Shown: positions 33,506 to 42,006 of the stretch, piece after piece
Position numbering within the stretch: the first letter of the stretch is position 1
Layout of the letters: the number at the start of each line of letters is the position of its first letter
Source of the DNA: Chloroflexota bacterium
GTDB lineage: Bacteria > Chloroflexota > Anaerolineae > Aggregatilineales > Phototrophicaceae
Assembly: GCA_011525385.1 (NCBI GenBank)
Contig: WTGF01000003.1
Span: 1-57,275, forward strand
DNA: 57,275 nt
Direction: 5' to 3'
The notes under the pieces: model-generated
Told to the model about the DNA's origin: nothing
Databases searched by the model: none
The model's input: only the letters and a program-made list of their open reading frames with translations
Program-made: the position numbers and the translations under genes

Positions 33506-34516
33506 TCAAGAGACCTGCGCCTGCGCGCTTGCACCCACGCGCGGGTCGAGCAGGCTGTATAAGATATCGGCGATGAAATTCATAAAAACGATGATAAGCG
33601 CGATGAAGAAAAACGCCCCCTGCGCCAGCGGATAATCAGCTTGCTGGACCGCCCGCACCAGCGTCCGCCCCAGCCCGGGCCAAGAGAATACGTGCTCAAT
33701 CACGACGTTGCCGCCGATGCTATAGCCGATGCCCAGCGTCAGCGCTGTCAAAACCGGCAGCATGGCATTGCGGGCTGCCGTCTGGATCATCACCCGCCAC
33801 TCGCTGTACCCGGCCAGCCGGCTCATGGTGACATAATCCTGGTCCAGCACTTCCAGCATGTTCGAGCGCATGAGCAGCAGCGGCAGCCCGTGCAAATAAA
33901 GCGCCAGCGTGAAGGTGGGCAAGATCATATGGCGCCAGAACACCGGCGACATCAACTTGTCCCACTCCGTCTCCCAGCGATAGCGCACGATCGCCGGTCC
34001 TATGCCCGACGAAGGCAGCAGTTTCAATTGGAAGGCGAAGAACGTCAGCAATAACATGCCCACCCAGAATTGTGGCGCCGCTCGGGTCATCAGCGTGAAG
34101 GTGGTGCCGACGCGCTCAAGCAGGCTGCCACGTAGCGCCGCCATCGCGATCCCCCCCAGCACCCCCACAAAATAGGCTAGCAACAAAGAACTCAAGGTCA
34201 AATAGATTGTGTTTGGCAAGTCCGCGCGCAGGATGTCCATCACGCTCTTGCCGGAATAGCTGAAGGTTTCGCCCAGATCAAGTTTGAGCAGATTAAACAA
34301 ATAAATGATATATTGTTCGCCCAGCGGCTTGTCGAGGCCAAAGCGCGCCAGTATTGCCGCTTCCTGCTGCTTGGTGAAGGTCGTGTCGATGTAGCTGGCC
34401 AGGGGATTGCTCGGCGCCAGACGGAATAGCAGGAACAGCAGGGTGACGATGATCCAGAGCACCATAACGCTCTGCAAAAAACGCCCCAGGATGTAATAGA
34501 CGACGCCACGGTTCAT
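33506..34516 (-). CDS. dppB: Oligopeptide ABC transporter permease (DppB type)
   Basis: 336 residues with six membrane segments. The N-terminal helix Y-I-L-G-R-F-L-Q-S and the D/L-P-L-G-E-Q-Y motif near 64 are typical of DppB/OppB. The EAA loop contains M-S-R-L-A-G-Y-S-E near 232 and the end is the usual L-Y-S-L-L-D-P-R-V. AAGGAG about ten bases ahead supports the ATG. The gap to the upstream binding-protein gene holds two GC-rich hairpins (34546-34599), which could lower permease expression relative to the binding protein. Confidence 0.92.
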   Translation of the reverse strand: MNRGVVYYILGRFLQSVMVLWIIVTLLFLLFRLAPSNPLASYIDTTFTKQQEAAILARFGLDKPLGEQYIIYLFNLLKLDLGETFSYSGKSVMDILRADLPNTIYLTLSSLLLAYFVGVLGGIAMAALRGSLLERVGTTFTLMTRAAPQFWVGMLLLTFFAFQLKLLPSSGIGPAIVRYRWETEWDKLMSPVFWRHMILPTFTLALYLHGLPLLLMRSNMLEVLDQDYVTMSRLAGYSEWRVMIQTAARNAMLPVLTALTLGIGYSIGGNVVIEHVFSWPGLGRTLVRAVQQADYPLAQGAFFFIALIIVFMNFIADILYSLLDPRVGASAQAQVS

Positions 34517-34545
34517 GCGCTATCGCTCCTTTGCCCCCACCCTAT

Positions 34546-34599
34546 ATCCCTCCCCCATGAAGAGGGAGGGACTCCCCTTCCCTCATTTTGGGGGAAGGG
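34546..34599 (-). terminator. Two GC-rich hairpins between binding protein and dppB
   Basis: TCCCTC (34546-34551) pairs with GAGGGA (34561-34566), and CCCCTTCCC (34573-34581) pairs with GGGAAGGGG (34591-34599). They belong by composition to the dispersed CCCTCCC/CCCTTCCCC palindromes of the window. No clear U-tract, so an attenuating or 3'-stabilising role is more likely than full termination. Confidence 0.5.
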
Positions 34600-34625
34600 G
34601 TCGGGGGATGGGGGAAGACTCGGGC

Positions 34626-36347
34626 CTACGGGTAAAGCAGGCGTCCGTCGTCATCCCAACTGTAGCCGGCGCTTTCCAGCAAAGCGCGAGCGCCTTCAAT
34701 GCTGTAATCGTAAGTCGGCAGATCATCACATTGACGCCAGTATTCCAGCGCGGCCGAGACGAAGCTGTCCGCCGGCGCGGCCAAGCCATTGAATATGTTG
34801 TCAATGATGAACTGCTGCGGGATGGCATGCGCGATGGCTTGACGGAAACTCACATCGTCAAAGGGCGCATAGCGCACGTTGAAGGCGAAGTAATTAAAGC
34901 CGATGCTGATGGCCGAGAACAGATCGAGGTGCTCGTTTTCCGCCACGATATCTTGCAGTACGCCCGGGTCGCCCGGCCACTCCCAGAGGAAGTTCATCTC
35001 GCCAGCTTGAATCTGGCCCAGCGTCGCTTCCTGGTTCGGCAGGACGTTCATCAGCCAGGTATCAATCTTGGGACGCGCCCAGTGATCGTCGAATGCCTCC
35101 AGCAAGACGAACTCGTTCACATCAAAAGCAACGTACTTGAAGGGACCGGAGCCAATCGGGATTTCTTCCTGGATCGAATCAGCATCGGCGTCATCACGCT
35201 CCAGCAAGTCATTGATTATCGGTTCCCAGACATGCTTGGGGATCAAGTTCAGCTTGGCCAGCGAGCTGGTCTCGAAGGCTGCCGATGGCGTATGCAGTGT
35301 GAAGCGCAGCGACAGGTCGTCGATGATCTCGATATTGGCAACGTTGCGGGCGAAGGGATGATAATCGGGCGCTTCCGGACGGAACTCTTCCTTGCCATCC
35401 TCGTCGGTCTGCGTGGTGCCGGCCAGAGCCGCTTCGAAGGAATAGGCGGCATCATCGGACTGCACCGCCTCGCCATCGTGCCAGGTCATGCCCGCGCGCA
35501 GGGTGACAACCACATTCAGCGGGTCTTCCCAGACCACGCTCTCTGCCGCCCAGGGTTCCGCAACGCCAATCGGATTGATGCGCATCAGGCGGTCCCAGGT
35601 CATCTCGGTAACGCGGCTGGGCGCATCGCCGGCGATTTCCAGCGGGTTGAAGGAATTCAGGAAGGAAGTGGTCGAAGTGATCAGCGTCTTGTCATCGGTA
35701 GTCGGCTCGATGCCGATCCAGGTCCAGAAGTTGTGTACGCCAATGCCGGCCTGCGACACAATGCTATCCGGGTTGAAGACGGCCGTATTGACGACCTGTG
35801 GCGTGAGCGGGTGAATGAAGTAGGCGTTCACCATATCGTTGCGGATGACTTGCTGCGCTTCACAGATCAAATCCAGCCGCGCTTCCTTGTCCGCGACTTC
35901 CACACGTTGCGCTTCAGCCAGGGCGTCGTACTCGGGATTGTTATAGCCGACAAAGTTGTAACCGCCGTCGCGCACGCTGGAATGGAACAAGTTATAGGTG
36001 AACTCATCCGGATCCGAGCGCTCGGGGCGGCCCACCATGCGCCAATGGGTCATCTGGAAGGGACGCTCGGCGCGGCCTTGGCCTTCGACGCGGCTGTACC
36101 AGATTTCATCGATCAACTGTGCCCAGGGGATGGCGCGGTGTTCGACTTCCAGTCCCAGCTCGCGCATGTTCTCGACGACCAGACGAGTAGTCTCATATTC
36201 GATTGGGCGCTCGGCCTGTGTGACAGAATGAACGATAATCGACGGCACCATTTCCCCCGCGCTTTGCGACGATACCGGCACAACCGCTACCATCACCAAA
36301 GCGAGCAAGGCGGCAATCACTGATATTCTTGCCAGTTTTCTGCTCAT
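34626..36347 (-). CDS. Circularly permuted peptide-binding protein (SBP family 5)
   Basis: 573 residues from ATG 36347 (the frame is open to 36434, but this ATG has GGAG upstream and begins a proper signal peptide, cleavage about residue 28). No lipobox. The normal order of a DppA/OppA-type protein is reversed: residues about 33-215 are what is usually the C-terminal part (E-T-T-R-L-V-V-E-N-M, the Y-N-N-P-E-Y-D-A-L motif, then R-L-D-L-I-C-E-A-Q-Q-V-I), while residues about 221-573 are the usual N-terminal part (T-T-S-F-L-N-S-F-N-P, then R-A-G-M-T-W-H-D-G-E, G-S-G-P-F-K-Y, F-R-Q-A-I-A-H-A) ending at A-L-L-E-S-A-G-Y. It is adjacent to its permeases, so it is probably functional. See findings. 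Confidence 0.88.
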   Translation of the reverse strand: MSRKLARISVIAALLALVMVAVVPVSSQSAGEMVPSIIVHSVTQAERPIEYETTRLVVENMRELGLEVEHRAIPWAQLIDEIWYSRVEGQGRAERPFQMTHWRMVGRPERSDPDEFTYNLFHSSVRDGGYNFVGYNNPEYDALAEAQRVEVADKEARLDLICEAQQVIRNDMVNAYFIHPLTPQVVNTAVFNPDSIVSQAGIGVHNFWTWIGIEPTTDDKTLITSTTSFLNSFNPLEIAGDAPSRVTEMTWDRLMRINPIGVAEPWAAESVVWEDPLNVVVTLRAGMTWHDGEAVQSDDAAYSFEAALAGTTQTDEDGKEEFRPEAPDYHPFARNVANIEIIDDLSLRFTLHTPSAAFETSSLAKLNLIPKHVWEPIINDLLERDDADADSIQEEIPIGSGPFKYVAFDVNEFVLLEAFDDHWARPKIDTWLMNVLPNQEATLGQIQAGEMNFLWEWPGDPGVLQDIVAENEHLDLFSAISIGFNYFAFNVRYAPFDDVSFRQAIAHAIPQQFIIDNIFNGLAAPADSFVSAALEYWRQCDDLPTYDYSIEGARALLESAGYSWDDDGRLLYP

Positions 36348-36475
36348 GACTCGTTTTTCTCCATTTCTTCGTTTTCTTGACAAATAGCGGTCGATCCATT
36401 TTGGCGGTATTGGCGGCACCTCCTTCAATTGCAATTCAATTCCTCAAATCTGAAAACGGACGAATGACGTACCTG

Positions 36476-37567
36476 TTAAACTACCGACAAATGCCCGATT
36501 CCGTCAACATGTGATATTGTCGCATTGGGGGACATGGCATCCAAGCGTTCGATTAGCGATGTCGCTTCCTCGCCTTTCAGCAGCGCCGGATTGCCCAGGT
36601 CGTCCAACAGGACAGGAACCAGACAATAAGCGATTTCGGCTTCGTCGTCCAGTTCCGCGACGACGATGAGCGACTCCGACCAGTTGCGATCCCGTCGCGC
36701 CATGGTCAAACCATAAGGCGCGTTGCGGCTGACCGGCGTCTCCACGACCGGTCCCTGGTTGTGATGGAAGACGAAGTTGCCCAAACTATAAAAGATGGGT
36801 TTGCCTTTGTAGACCTCGACTTCTTGTAGCGAGTGCGGATGGTGCCCGACGATGACATCGGCGCCGGCTTCGATCAGCGCGTGACCGACCTCGATCTGAT
36901 AGTCCGCCAATCCGTCTTGAAAGCGCGGACGCCAGAAGGGCGGCACGCCCCAGTGCATCGCCACCACGATCAGATCCACATCGTACAGAACACGCTCGAT
37001 AGCGATAATCGCGCGGTCGATATCTTCCTGCCAGGCGCGCGTATGGACATAAGGCGCGCTGCCCGGTTGCTCCATACTGGCTGGCGGATCAATGGCGTAG
37101 GATTCCGACACGTGGATTGGCGCCACGCCCGGGCGGTTGGGACCCGCCGCCGAGAGCGGACCGAGCGTCGACGCCGCGCCCAGAAAGGCCACGTCGAGAT
37201 CGCCTTTGCGCAGGATTTTCGCTTCCCAGGCTAAATCGATATCCAGTCCTGCGCCGACATAGGTCAGGTTGCGTTGGTAGAAATGCGTCAAGGTGTCCAC
37301 GAAACCGAATTCGCCGAAATCCATCATGTGATTGTTGGCCAGCGTCAACACTTGAAAACCCATAGCCATCACATCGTCAAGCAGATCAGGGTGCATACGC
37401 ATGTTGATCCATTTTTCAATTGGCTCTCCGCCTGTGGATACCGGGGTTTCCAGATTGCCAAAAGCGAAGTCAGCCGATTTGAGCGCATGCGCAACTTCCG
37501 CCAGTTCACTGCTGTCGGGCAGGGGCTGCTGCAAGAATATGTCGCCGACCATCGCTACTGAAGCCAT
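36476..37567 (-). CDS. CapA-family metallophosphoesterase-like protein
   Basis: 363 residues of the CapA/PgsA ('PGA_cap') family, related to calcineurin-like phosphoesterases. Motifs: M-V-G-D near residue 6, F-G-N-L-E-T-P near 36, L-A-N-N-H-M-M-D-F-G near 76, M-H-W-G near 203 and G-H-H-P-H-S-L near 240, all candidate metal ligands. Membrane-anchored members take part in poly-gamma-glutamate synthesis; this one has no signal peptide or membrane helix, and no capB/capC genes are near, so a cytoplasmic hydrolase role is likelier. It lies 13 bp after the amidohydrolase gene and before the peptide importer. Confidence 0.85.
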   Translation of the reverse strand: MASVAMVGDIFLQQPLPDSSELAEVAHALKSADFAFGNLETPVSTGGEPIEKWINMRMHPDLLDDVMAMGFQVLTLANNHMMDFGEFGFVDTLTHFYQRNLTYVGAGLDIDLAWEAKILRKGDLDVAFLGAASTLGPLSAAGPNRPGVAPIHVSESYAIDPPASMEQPGSAPYVHTRAWQEDIDRAIIAIERVLYDVDLIVVAMHWGVPPFWRPRFQDGLADYQIEVGHALIEAGADVIVGHHPHSLQEVEVYKGKPIFYSLGNFVFHHNQGPVVETPVSRNAPYGLTMARRDRNWSESLIVVAELDDEAEIAYCLVPVLLDDLGNPALLKGEEATSLIERLDAMSPNATISHVDGIGHLSVV

Positions 37568-37580
37568 GCCTCACCGATCC

Positions 37581-38780
37581 CTAAACTCTCTCGCCGCCTT
37601 TGTAAACGGCGGCGATATCGCGCAGGTTGCTGATATTGACGAGCGGATCGCCGTTGAGCAGCAGCAAATCGGCGTATTTCCCCGCTTCTACCGTGCCAAT
37701 CTCATCGTCCCAACGCAAGACCTTGGCGTTGTTGCGCGTCCCGATGCAGATCGCTTCCATGGCAGTCAAGTCATTCTCAACCAGCAGTTCAAGCTCGCGC
37801 GCCATGCTGAAGCGATGCGGCGCCAGGGGATTGCCACCGGCGTCGGTGCCGCAGCCCAGGAAGACGCCCTTGGAGCGAGCCAGAGCGATGGTCTGACGGA
37901 TCTGCTTGACACCCTGCTCAATCATCGGTTTGCGCCGCTCGGCATCGGCCTTTTGCACGGGCGTCAGCGGGAAGCTATCCAAGTCGGGATTGCCCACACC
38001 GACGGTCAGCACCAGTTCAGCGCCGTTCGCCACCATCATGTCGGCCGTCTCTTCGTCGAGGTAGGTGCCATGTTCGATAGAGTCGACGCCGCCCAACATG
38101 CAATTGCGGATGCCGCCGGTACCGTGACAATGCGCCGCCACCGTGCGCCCCATCATGTGCGCCACTTCGGTGACCGCGCTGATTTCCTCGACGGTGAGCT
38201 GGCTGGCATGGATATCCTGCCCCGGGGTCGCGCTGCCGCCGGTCGCCATCAATTTGACGATATCGGCGCCGGCTTTGATTTGTTCGCGGGCGGCTTTGCG
38301 CATCTCGTCCGGACCATCGGCCTCGCGGGCGATGAAGTGGGCGTGGCCGCCCGTCATGGAAATGACGCGGCCGGACAGCTTCATGCGCGGTCCCTCGATG
38401 AAACCGGCGTTAATCGCCTTGCGCAGCGCCATCTCGATGTATTGTTCGCCGCCGACATCGCGAATCGTGGTCACGCCGTGAGAGAGTACCCGCTTGCAGA
38501 TATCCACCGCCTCGAGCACCAGGTCGTCGCGAGGCTTTTCCAGAAGGGCAAAGGTGCTCTCTTCGCCGTTGTAGCAGATGTGAATATGGGCGTCGATCAA
38601 GCCGGGCAAAAGCCATTTGCCGCTGACGTCGATCTGTTCGCAGTCTTGCGCGTCCGCGGGCAGGTCAGCCGCGCGCCCGACCCAGGCGATGCGCTCGCCC
38701 TCCACATACACGGCGGCGTCCGCCAGCGGCTCGCCCCCGTTTCCGTCTATCAGGGTAGCTCCTGTGAGTACAAATCCCAT
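37581..38780 (-). CDS. Amidohydrolase (imidazolonepropionase/prolidase-like)
   Basis: 399-residue TIM-barrel metal-dependent hydrolase. ATG 38780 is chosen because GGAGG (38789-38793) lies eight bases before it; an upstream in-frame ATG lacks this. Metal site: H65-I-H67 in D-A-H-I-H, a Lys in I-V-K-L-M-A-T-G-G-S that would be carboxylated, His in A-A-H-C-H-G and in S-I-E-H-G-T, and Asp in G-T-D-A-G-G. The family includes Xaa-Pro dipeptidases and organophosphate-cleaving relatives as well as imidazolonepropionase; the peptide-uptake context favours a dipeptidase or cyclic-amide hydrolase. Confidence 0.88.
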   Translation of the reverse strand: MGFVLTGATLIDGNGGEPLADAAVYVEGERIAWVGRAADLPADAQDCEQIDVSGKWLLPGLIDAHIHICYNGEESTFALLEKPRDDLVLEAVDICKRVLSHGVTTIRDVGGEQYIEMALRKAINAGFIEGPRMKLSGRVISMTGGHAHFIAREADGPDEMRKAAREQIKAGADIVKLMATGGSATPGQDIHASQLTVEEISAVTEVAHMMGRTVAAHCHGTGGIRNCMLGGVDSIEHGTYLDEETADMMVANGAELVLTVGVGNPDLDSFPLTPVQKADAERRKPMIEQGVKQIRQTIALARSKGVFLGCGTDAGGNPLAPHRFSMARELELLVENDLTAMEAICIGTRNNAKVLRWDDEIGTVEAGKYADLLLLNGDPLVNISNLRDIAAVYKGGERV

Positions 38781-38813
38781 TCCTTTATCCTCCATTTCCA
38801 ACCCCACCCCCGG

Positions 38814-38839
38814 CCCCTCCCCGAAGCATCAGGGAGGGG
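38814..38839. repeat. Dispersed CCCCTCCC hairpin, copy 1
   Basis: CCCCTCCC (38814-38821) and GGGAGGGG (38832-38839) flank the loop CGAAGCATCA. The same loop recurs at 57166-57175 and in degraded form near 39860. It lies between the racemase and amidohydrolase genes. Confidence 0.65.
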
Positions 38840-38942
38840 TGACTCTTCACTGTAGAATGTAACATATTGAGTCTGGCGGGAAGAGCTTGGCATCCATTTG
38901 CTATTCCGAACAAGATATTCAATGTCGCTATTGTTAAGCGGG

Positions 38943-39710
38943 CTAGTTCTTGCTGTGATACAAATCCGCCGGCGACGCGGCCAGGCCCGATTCGATCTTG
39001 GGCGGTGTCATGTAGGCGCGCTTGGAATGGCTTAAGCCGCTGCCGAGCATCGCTTCCAGGAATTTCAGCTGCACCCGCGCCGGATTCAAGAAGGGCACCC
39101 CAAGTTCCGCCTGGCAAGCTTCGGGGATCTCCAGAAAGCCCATGCTCATGCAGCCCACAATCAGGGTATCGGCGCGGTCTTCCTTGATGGCTTTGCGGCC
39201 CTCTTCGATTGTGACCTCGATGGCTTGTTCGCGGTCGCGGTGCAGTTCCAGCACCGGGATGTTCACCGCGCGTACGCTGGCCAGCTTATCGCCGCCGCCG
39301 CTGTTGCGCATCGTTTCTTCCAGCGGGCCAATGACGCTGTCGGTCACCGTGATGACCGAGTAACGACGTCCCAGCGCCGATGCCATGAGCGCGGTCGCCT
39401 GACCCGCGCCCACCACGGGAATATCGACCATTTCCCGTAGCGCGCCCAAGCCGGGATCCCCATAGCAGCCCAGCAAGATGCCGTCCCAACCGTCGGCTTG
39501 CAGCTCATGCGCCTTTTTGACCGTTTCGGGTATGGACAAGTATTCCTCATACATGCTTTCGATGGAGCCGGGACCGGCCGGGATGTCGGTGATGTCGACT
39601 TCGCTGTCCGGCGCGGCGAAACGCTGCAAATACTCGCGCCGCCTGCCGAGCTCGGCTTGGCCTTCGGGACTGCGCCCCATCGGTCCGGATACCAGGTAGA
39701 TTAGTTTCAT
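38943..39710 (-). CDS. Asp/Glu/hydantoin racemase-family protein
   Basis: 255 residues from ATG 39710, which has GGAGAAG just upstream (the frame extends to 39752). Two-Cys catalytic architecture typical of cofactor-independent racemases: C82 in L-L-G-C-Y-G-D-P-G and C187 in I-V-G-C-M-S-M-G. Substrates in the family include aspartate, glutamate, hydantoins and allantoin. Next to a peptide importer, peptidases and a gamma-glutamyltransferase, an amino-acid racemase (Asp/Glu) role is reasonable but not proven. A dispersed hairpin follows its stop. Confidence 0.85.
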   Translation of the reverse strand: MKLIYLVSGPMGRSPEGQAELGRRREYLQRFAAPDSEVDITDIPAGPGSIESMYEEYLSIPETVKKAHELQADGWDGILLGCYGDPGLGALREMVDIPVVGAGQATALMASALGRRYSVITVTDSVIGPLEETMRNSGGGDKLASVRAVNIPVLELHRDREQAIEVTIEEGRKAIKEDRADTLIVGCMSMGFLEIPEACQAELGVPFLNPARVQLKFLEAMLGSGLSHSKRAYMTPPKIESGLAASPADLYHSKN

Positions 39711-39741
39711 CTTGTCTTCTCCTAATTTGCTACAGTTCAGC

Positions 39742-39767
39742 GGGCGACTCACAGAGTTGCCCCTACA
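39742..39767 (-). repeat. Dispersed GGGCGACTC palindrome, copy on minus strand
   Basis: The arms GGGCGACTC and GAGTTGCCC around ACA, followed by CCTACA. It is identical but for one base to the plus-strand copies at 51999-52024 and 55616-55641. Confidence 0.75.
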
Positions 39768-39840
39768 TTTTCGGCGGTTTGACGATCAATTTCAGTTGAG
39801 ATCCTTTCCCAAAGCGCCGCGAACGATATTCCCCTCGTCT

Positions 39841-39876
39841 ACCCTACCCCCGGCTCCTCGAAGCATAAGGGAGGGT
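39841..39876. repeat. Degraded CCCTCCC-type hairpin
   Basis: Reads like the copy at 38814 including flanking ACCC-ACCCCCGGC and the loop CGAAGCAT, but with bases missing from the left arm and a changed loop (AAGCATAAG), so pairing is weakened. Confidence 0.5.
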
Positions 39877-39956
39877 TGCTTCAGCGCAGACCAAGGTATT
39901 TCATCTGCGCATTTGTGAGACCTCGCCGGCTTCGTCACCATTTCATCAATGAGTCA

Positions 39957-39982
39957 CCCTTCCCCATTGCAATGGGGAAGGG
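39957..39982. repeat. Perfect 26-bp palindrome
   Basis: CCCTTCCCCATTG followed immediately by its reverse complement. It is preceded by GAGTCA and followed by CCGGGGATGGGGT. The same GAGTCACCCTTCCCC start recurs at 57259-57273 where the window ends. Confidence 0.75.
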
Positions 39983-40033
39983 CCGGGGATGGGGTAGAAA
40001 ACATGCCCTCCGTGCCTCTGCGGTGAATTATCC

Positions 40034-41812
40034 TTATCCGTTGATCTTTTCAAGGGCCGCCCGCGCCATATTCGCCGCTGTCTCAAAGGCCCAAGCCACG
40101 CGATTGACGCCGCGCAGCAGATGCGTTCGCGTCACCCGCCGCATGTGATGATCGGCCTCCGCCAGGTCCAGCGCCGGCGCCAGATCGGGCAATTCCGGCA
40201 CGCGCACCGCCGGCTCGTTGCGGAAGCGCCCTTTCCGCGTGTAATTGATCAACACCAGTTCCCGCGCCATGCCCAGCAGGGCGTCGTTATAGGCGCGGAC
40301 GCGCGGGTTATCAACGGCGGCATCGGCCAATCCGGCTGATTCGGCGTAGAGCGCGTCCAGAGCATCGTTCAAGTCGTTTAACGCGCAATAGGCTGGACCA
40401 AAATCGGCATCATCGCCAGCCGCAGCCGCGTATTTGTCCAGCGTCGCTTTGAACTCGGCGGCCAGATCGCGGAAGTCGTAGGGATGCAGCGGATTGTTGA
40501 GCAGGCGCTGCAGCGCGGTGGCATAGACGCGCAGGTCGCGCATCAAGTTGTCCTTGTCGGCGATCTCCAGTTGATCGTTTTCCGTATGCCAGGCGATGTT
40601 GGCGCCGCAACCGCCGACCGGGTAGTAACCCATTTCTTCCGCTTTGGACAGCGGCATCGACGAGAGCAGCATGAACAAGCTCGAGATGCCGATGTTGTTG
40701 AAAGAATAGTCGCCGGCTTGATGCGGCCGCTCGCCGCTGAAGCCCTTGCCGGTGGAGTCCTTGACGGAGGTTGCCGCGAATTCCTCCACTTCGCTCATGA
40801 CCGTGACGCCGCGGTATTCGGTCGCCCAGCGACAACCGGGCGAATCGATATTCATCTGCGCCACGCAGTTGCGCGCCAAGTCGAGCCCGAAGGCGTCGGC
40901 GTACCAGGTCGAGGCGCCGTAGCGACCGGTGGAATGCCCGGACCACCAGGCGACGCGCAGGCTGCGCGCCATGCCTTCGCGATTGTCCTGGAAGATGCGC
41001 GCCAATTCCAACAGGGTGGCGTCGCCGACCGCGTTGTCGCCGATGCCGACATCCCAGGAATCAAGGTGGCCATGCACCAGCACGAAACGCTCCGGCTCGA
41101 CGTTGCCCTTGATCTCGGCGACCAAGCAGGGGCACTCGAACCAGCCCTCTTTCAGTTCCGTGTGCAATGTGACATTGAGCGCGCCCTGTTCCATCTGTTT
41201 CAACAGGTCTTCGCCATCGGGGCGATTGATCGAAAGTACCGGGATGGTCGGCTGCCGATGATAATTGTCCAGGTCGGGCGCGCCCCAGATCGTCGTGCAA
41301 ATGCCCCAATGGATGTCGACGCCGGGGTTGATAAAGATCGCGCCCTTCGCGCCTTTATTCTGGAAATACCAGACCGGCGGCGGGCCCCCAAAGCCATCGA
41401 CCACCACGATCTTGCCCTCAACATCGACATCGGTCGTCGGCGAAAAATCGAAGAAGTCGACGCTGCGCCCCGCGGCGAAACCTTCAATGCGGACGGCCTC
41501 CCCGCTGATGCCGCCGGCCGGCGTGCTGATCGAAAAGCCGGGCGTCTTGGAGCGATAGGTTTTGCCGCCCGCGACCAGCGACGCGCTGACCGGTACGCTC
41601 AAGAAAAGCTCCGGCATGTGCATGGTGTGGGGCACGCCCAGCGCCGACAAGCGCTCCGCGATGTAGTTGAAAGCGCTGCGCTCGTCTTCGGACGACGATT
41701 CGCGCACCAAGGTGGTGAAACGTTCGATCAATGACCAAGGCTCGCGCGAGTCCAGCGAATCGAGCAAGGTGTTTTCCAGATCAGCATGCTTGGATTCGTA
41801 AAGTGCTTGCAT
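40034..41812 (-). CDS. M28-family peptidase with PA domain and altered active site
   Basis: 592 residues, no signal peptide, so a cytoplasmic zinc aminopeptidase-like protein. A PA-type insert lies at about 115-215 (P-P-P-V-W-Y-F-Q-N-K-G-A-K-G-A). The M28 core begins V-H-G-H249-L-D251-S-W and I-G-D259-N-A. Where the family normally has the catalytic/metal Glu pair (F-x-x-E-E-x-G-L-x-G-S), this protein reads W-W-S-G-H293-S-T-G-R-Y-G-A-S, so H293 may replace a Glu ligand or the activity may differ. A later His lies in I-A-W-H-T-E-N-D. A helical C-terminal tail (about 450-592) is extra. It may be the first gene of the peptide-use unit. Confidence 0.85.
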   Translation of the reverse strand: MQALYESKHADLENTLLDSLDSREPWSLIERFTTLVRESSSEDERSAFNYIAERLSALGVPHTMHMPELFLSVPVSASLVAGGKTYRSKTPGFSISTPAGGISGEAVRIEGFAAGRSVDFFDFSPTTDVDVEGKIVVVDGFGGPPPVWYFQNKGAKGAIFINPGVDIHWGICTTIWGAPDLDNYHRQPTIPVLSINRPDGEDLLKQMEQGALNVTLHTELKEGWFECPCLVAEIKGNVEPERFVLVHGHLDSWDVGIGDNAVGDATLLELARIFQDNREGMARSLRVAWWSGHSTGRYGASTWYADAFGLDLARNCVAQMNIDSPGCRWATEYRGVTVMSEVEEFAATSVKDSTGKGFSGERPHQAGDYSFNNIGISSLFMLLSSMPLSKAEEMGYYPVGGCGANIAWHTENDQLEIADKDNLMRDLRVYATALQRLLNNPLHPYDFRDLAAEFKATLDKYAAAAGDDADFGPAYCALNDLNDALDALYAESAGLADAAVDNPRVRAYNDALLGMARELVLINYTRKGRFRNEPAVRVPELPDLAPALDLAEADHHMRRVTRTHLLRGVNRVAWAFETAANMARAALEKING

Positions 41813-42006
41813 ATTCGGTGATTCCTCCGTTCATAAGTTCGGCTCGCCCCTGCCGTAGCCGAGCGTCCCGGGTGGCCAACAAAGATGACAAGGTCAAGCG
41901 AACTAAGTTATAGTCAGTGAGCGCTATTGTAACAAGGGCAGGGAGTCTGTCAAAAGGAATGTTTCTGCTAAACGGCCATTGGGCTAATCGCAACGATGTT
42001 TGAACC

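Larger units (their letters stand above)
39711..40033. other. Repeat-filled intergenic region
   Basis: 323 bp between the M28 peptidase and racemase genes, with no supported frame. It contains three dispersed palindromes of different families: GGGCGACTC type at 39742-39767, a degraded CCCTCCC type at about 39841-39876 and a perfect 26-bp palindrome at 39957-39982. Confidence 0.7.

Noticed and set aside
34515..36323. 602-codon plus-strand open frame opposite the binding-protein gene
   Set aside because: Antisense shadow; composition is not protein-like and the other strand has a signal peptide and family motifs.
36476..37567. Poly-gamma-glutamate synthesis operon
   Set aside because: CapA-like protein lacks a membrane anchor and no capB, capC or capE homologues are present.
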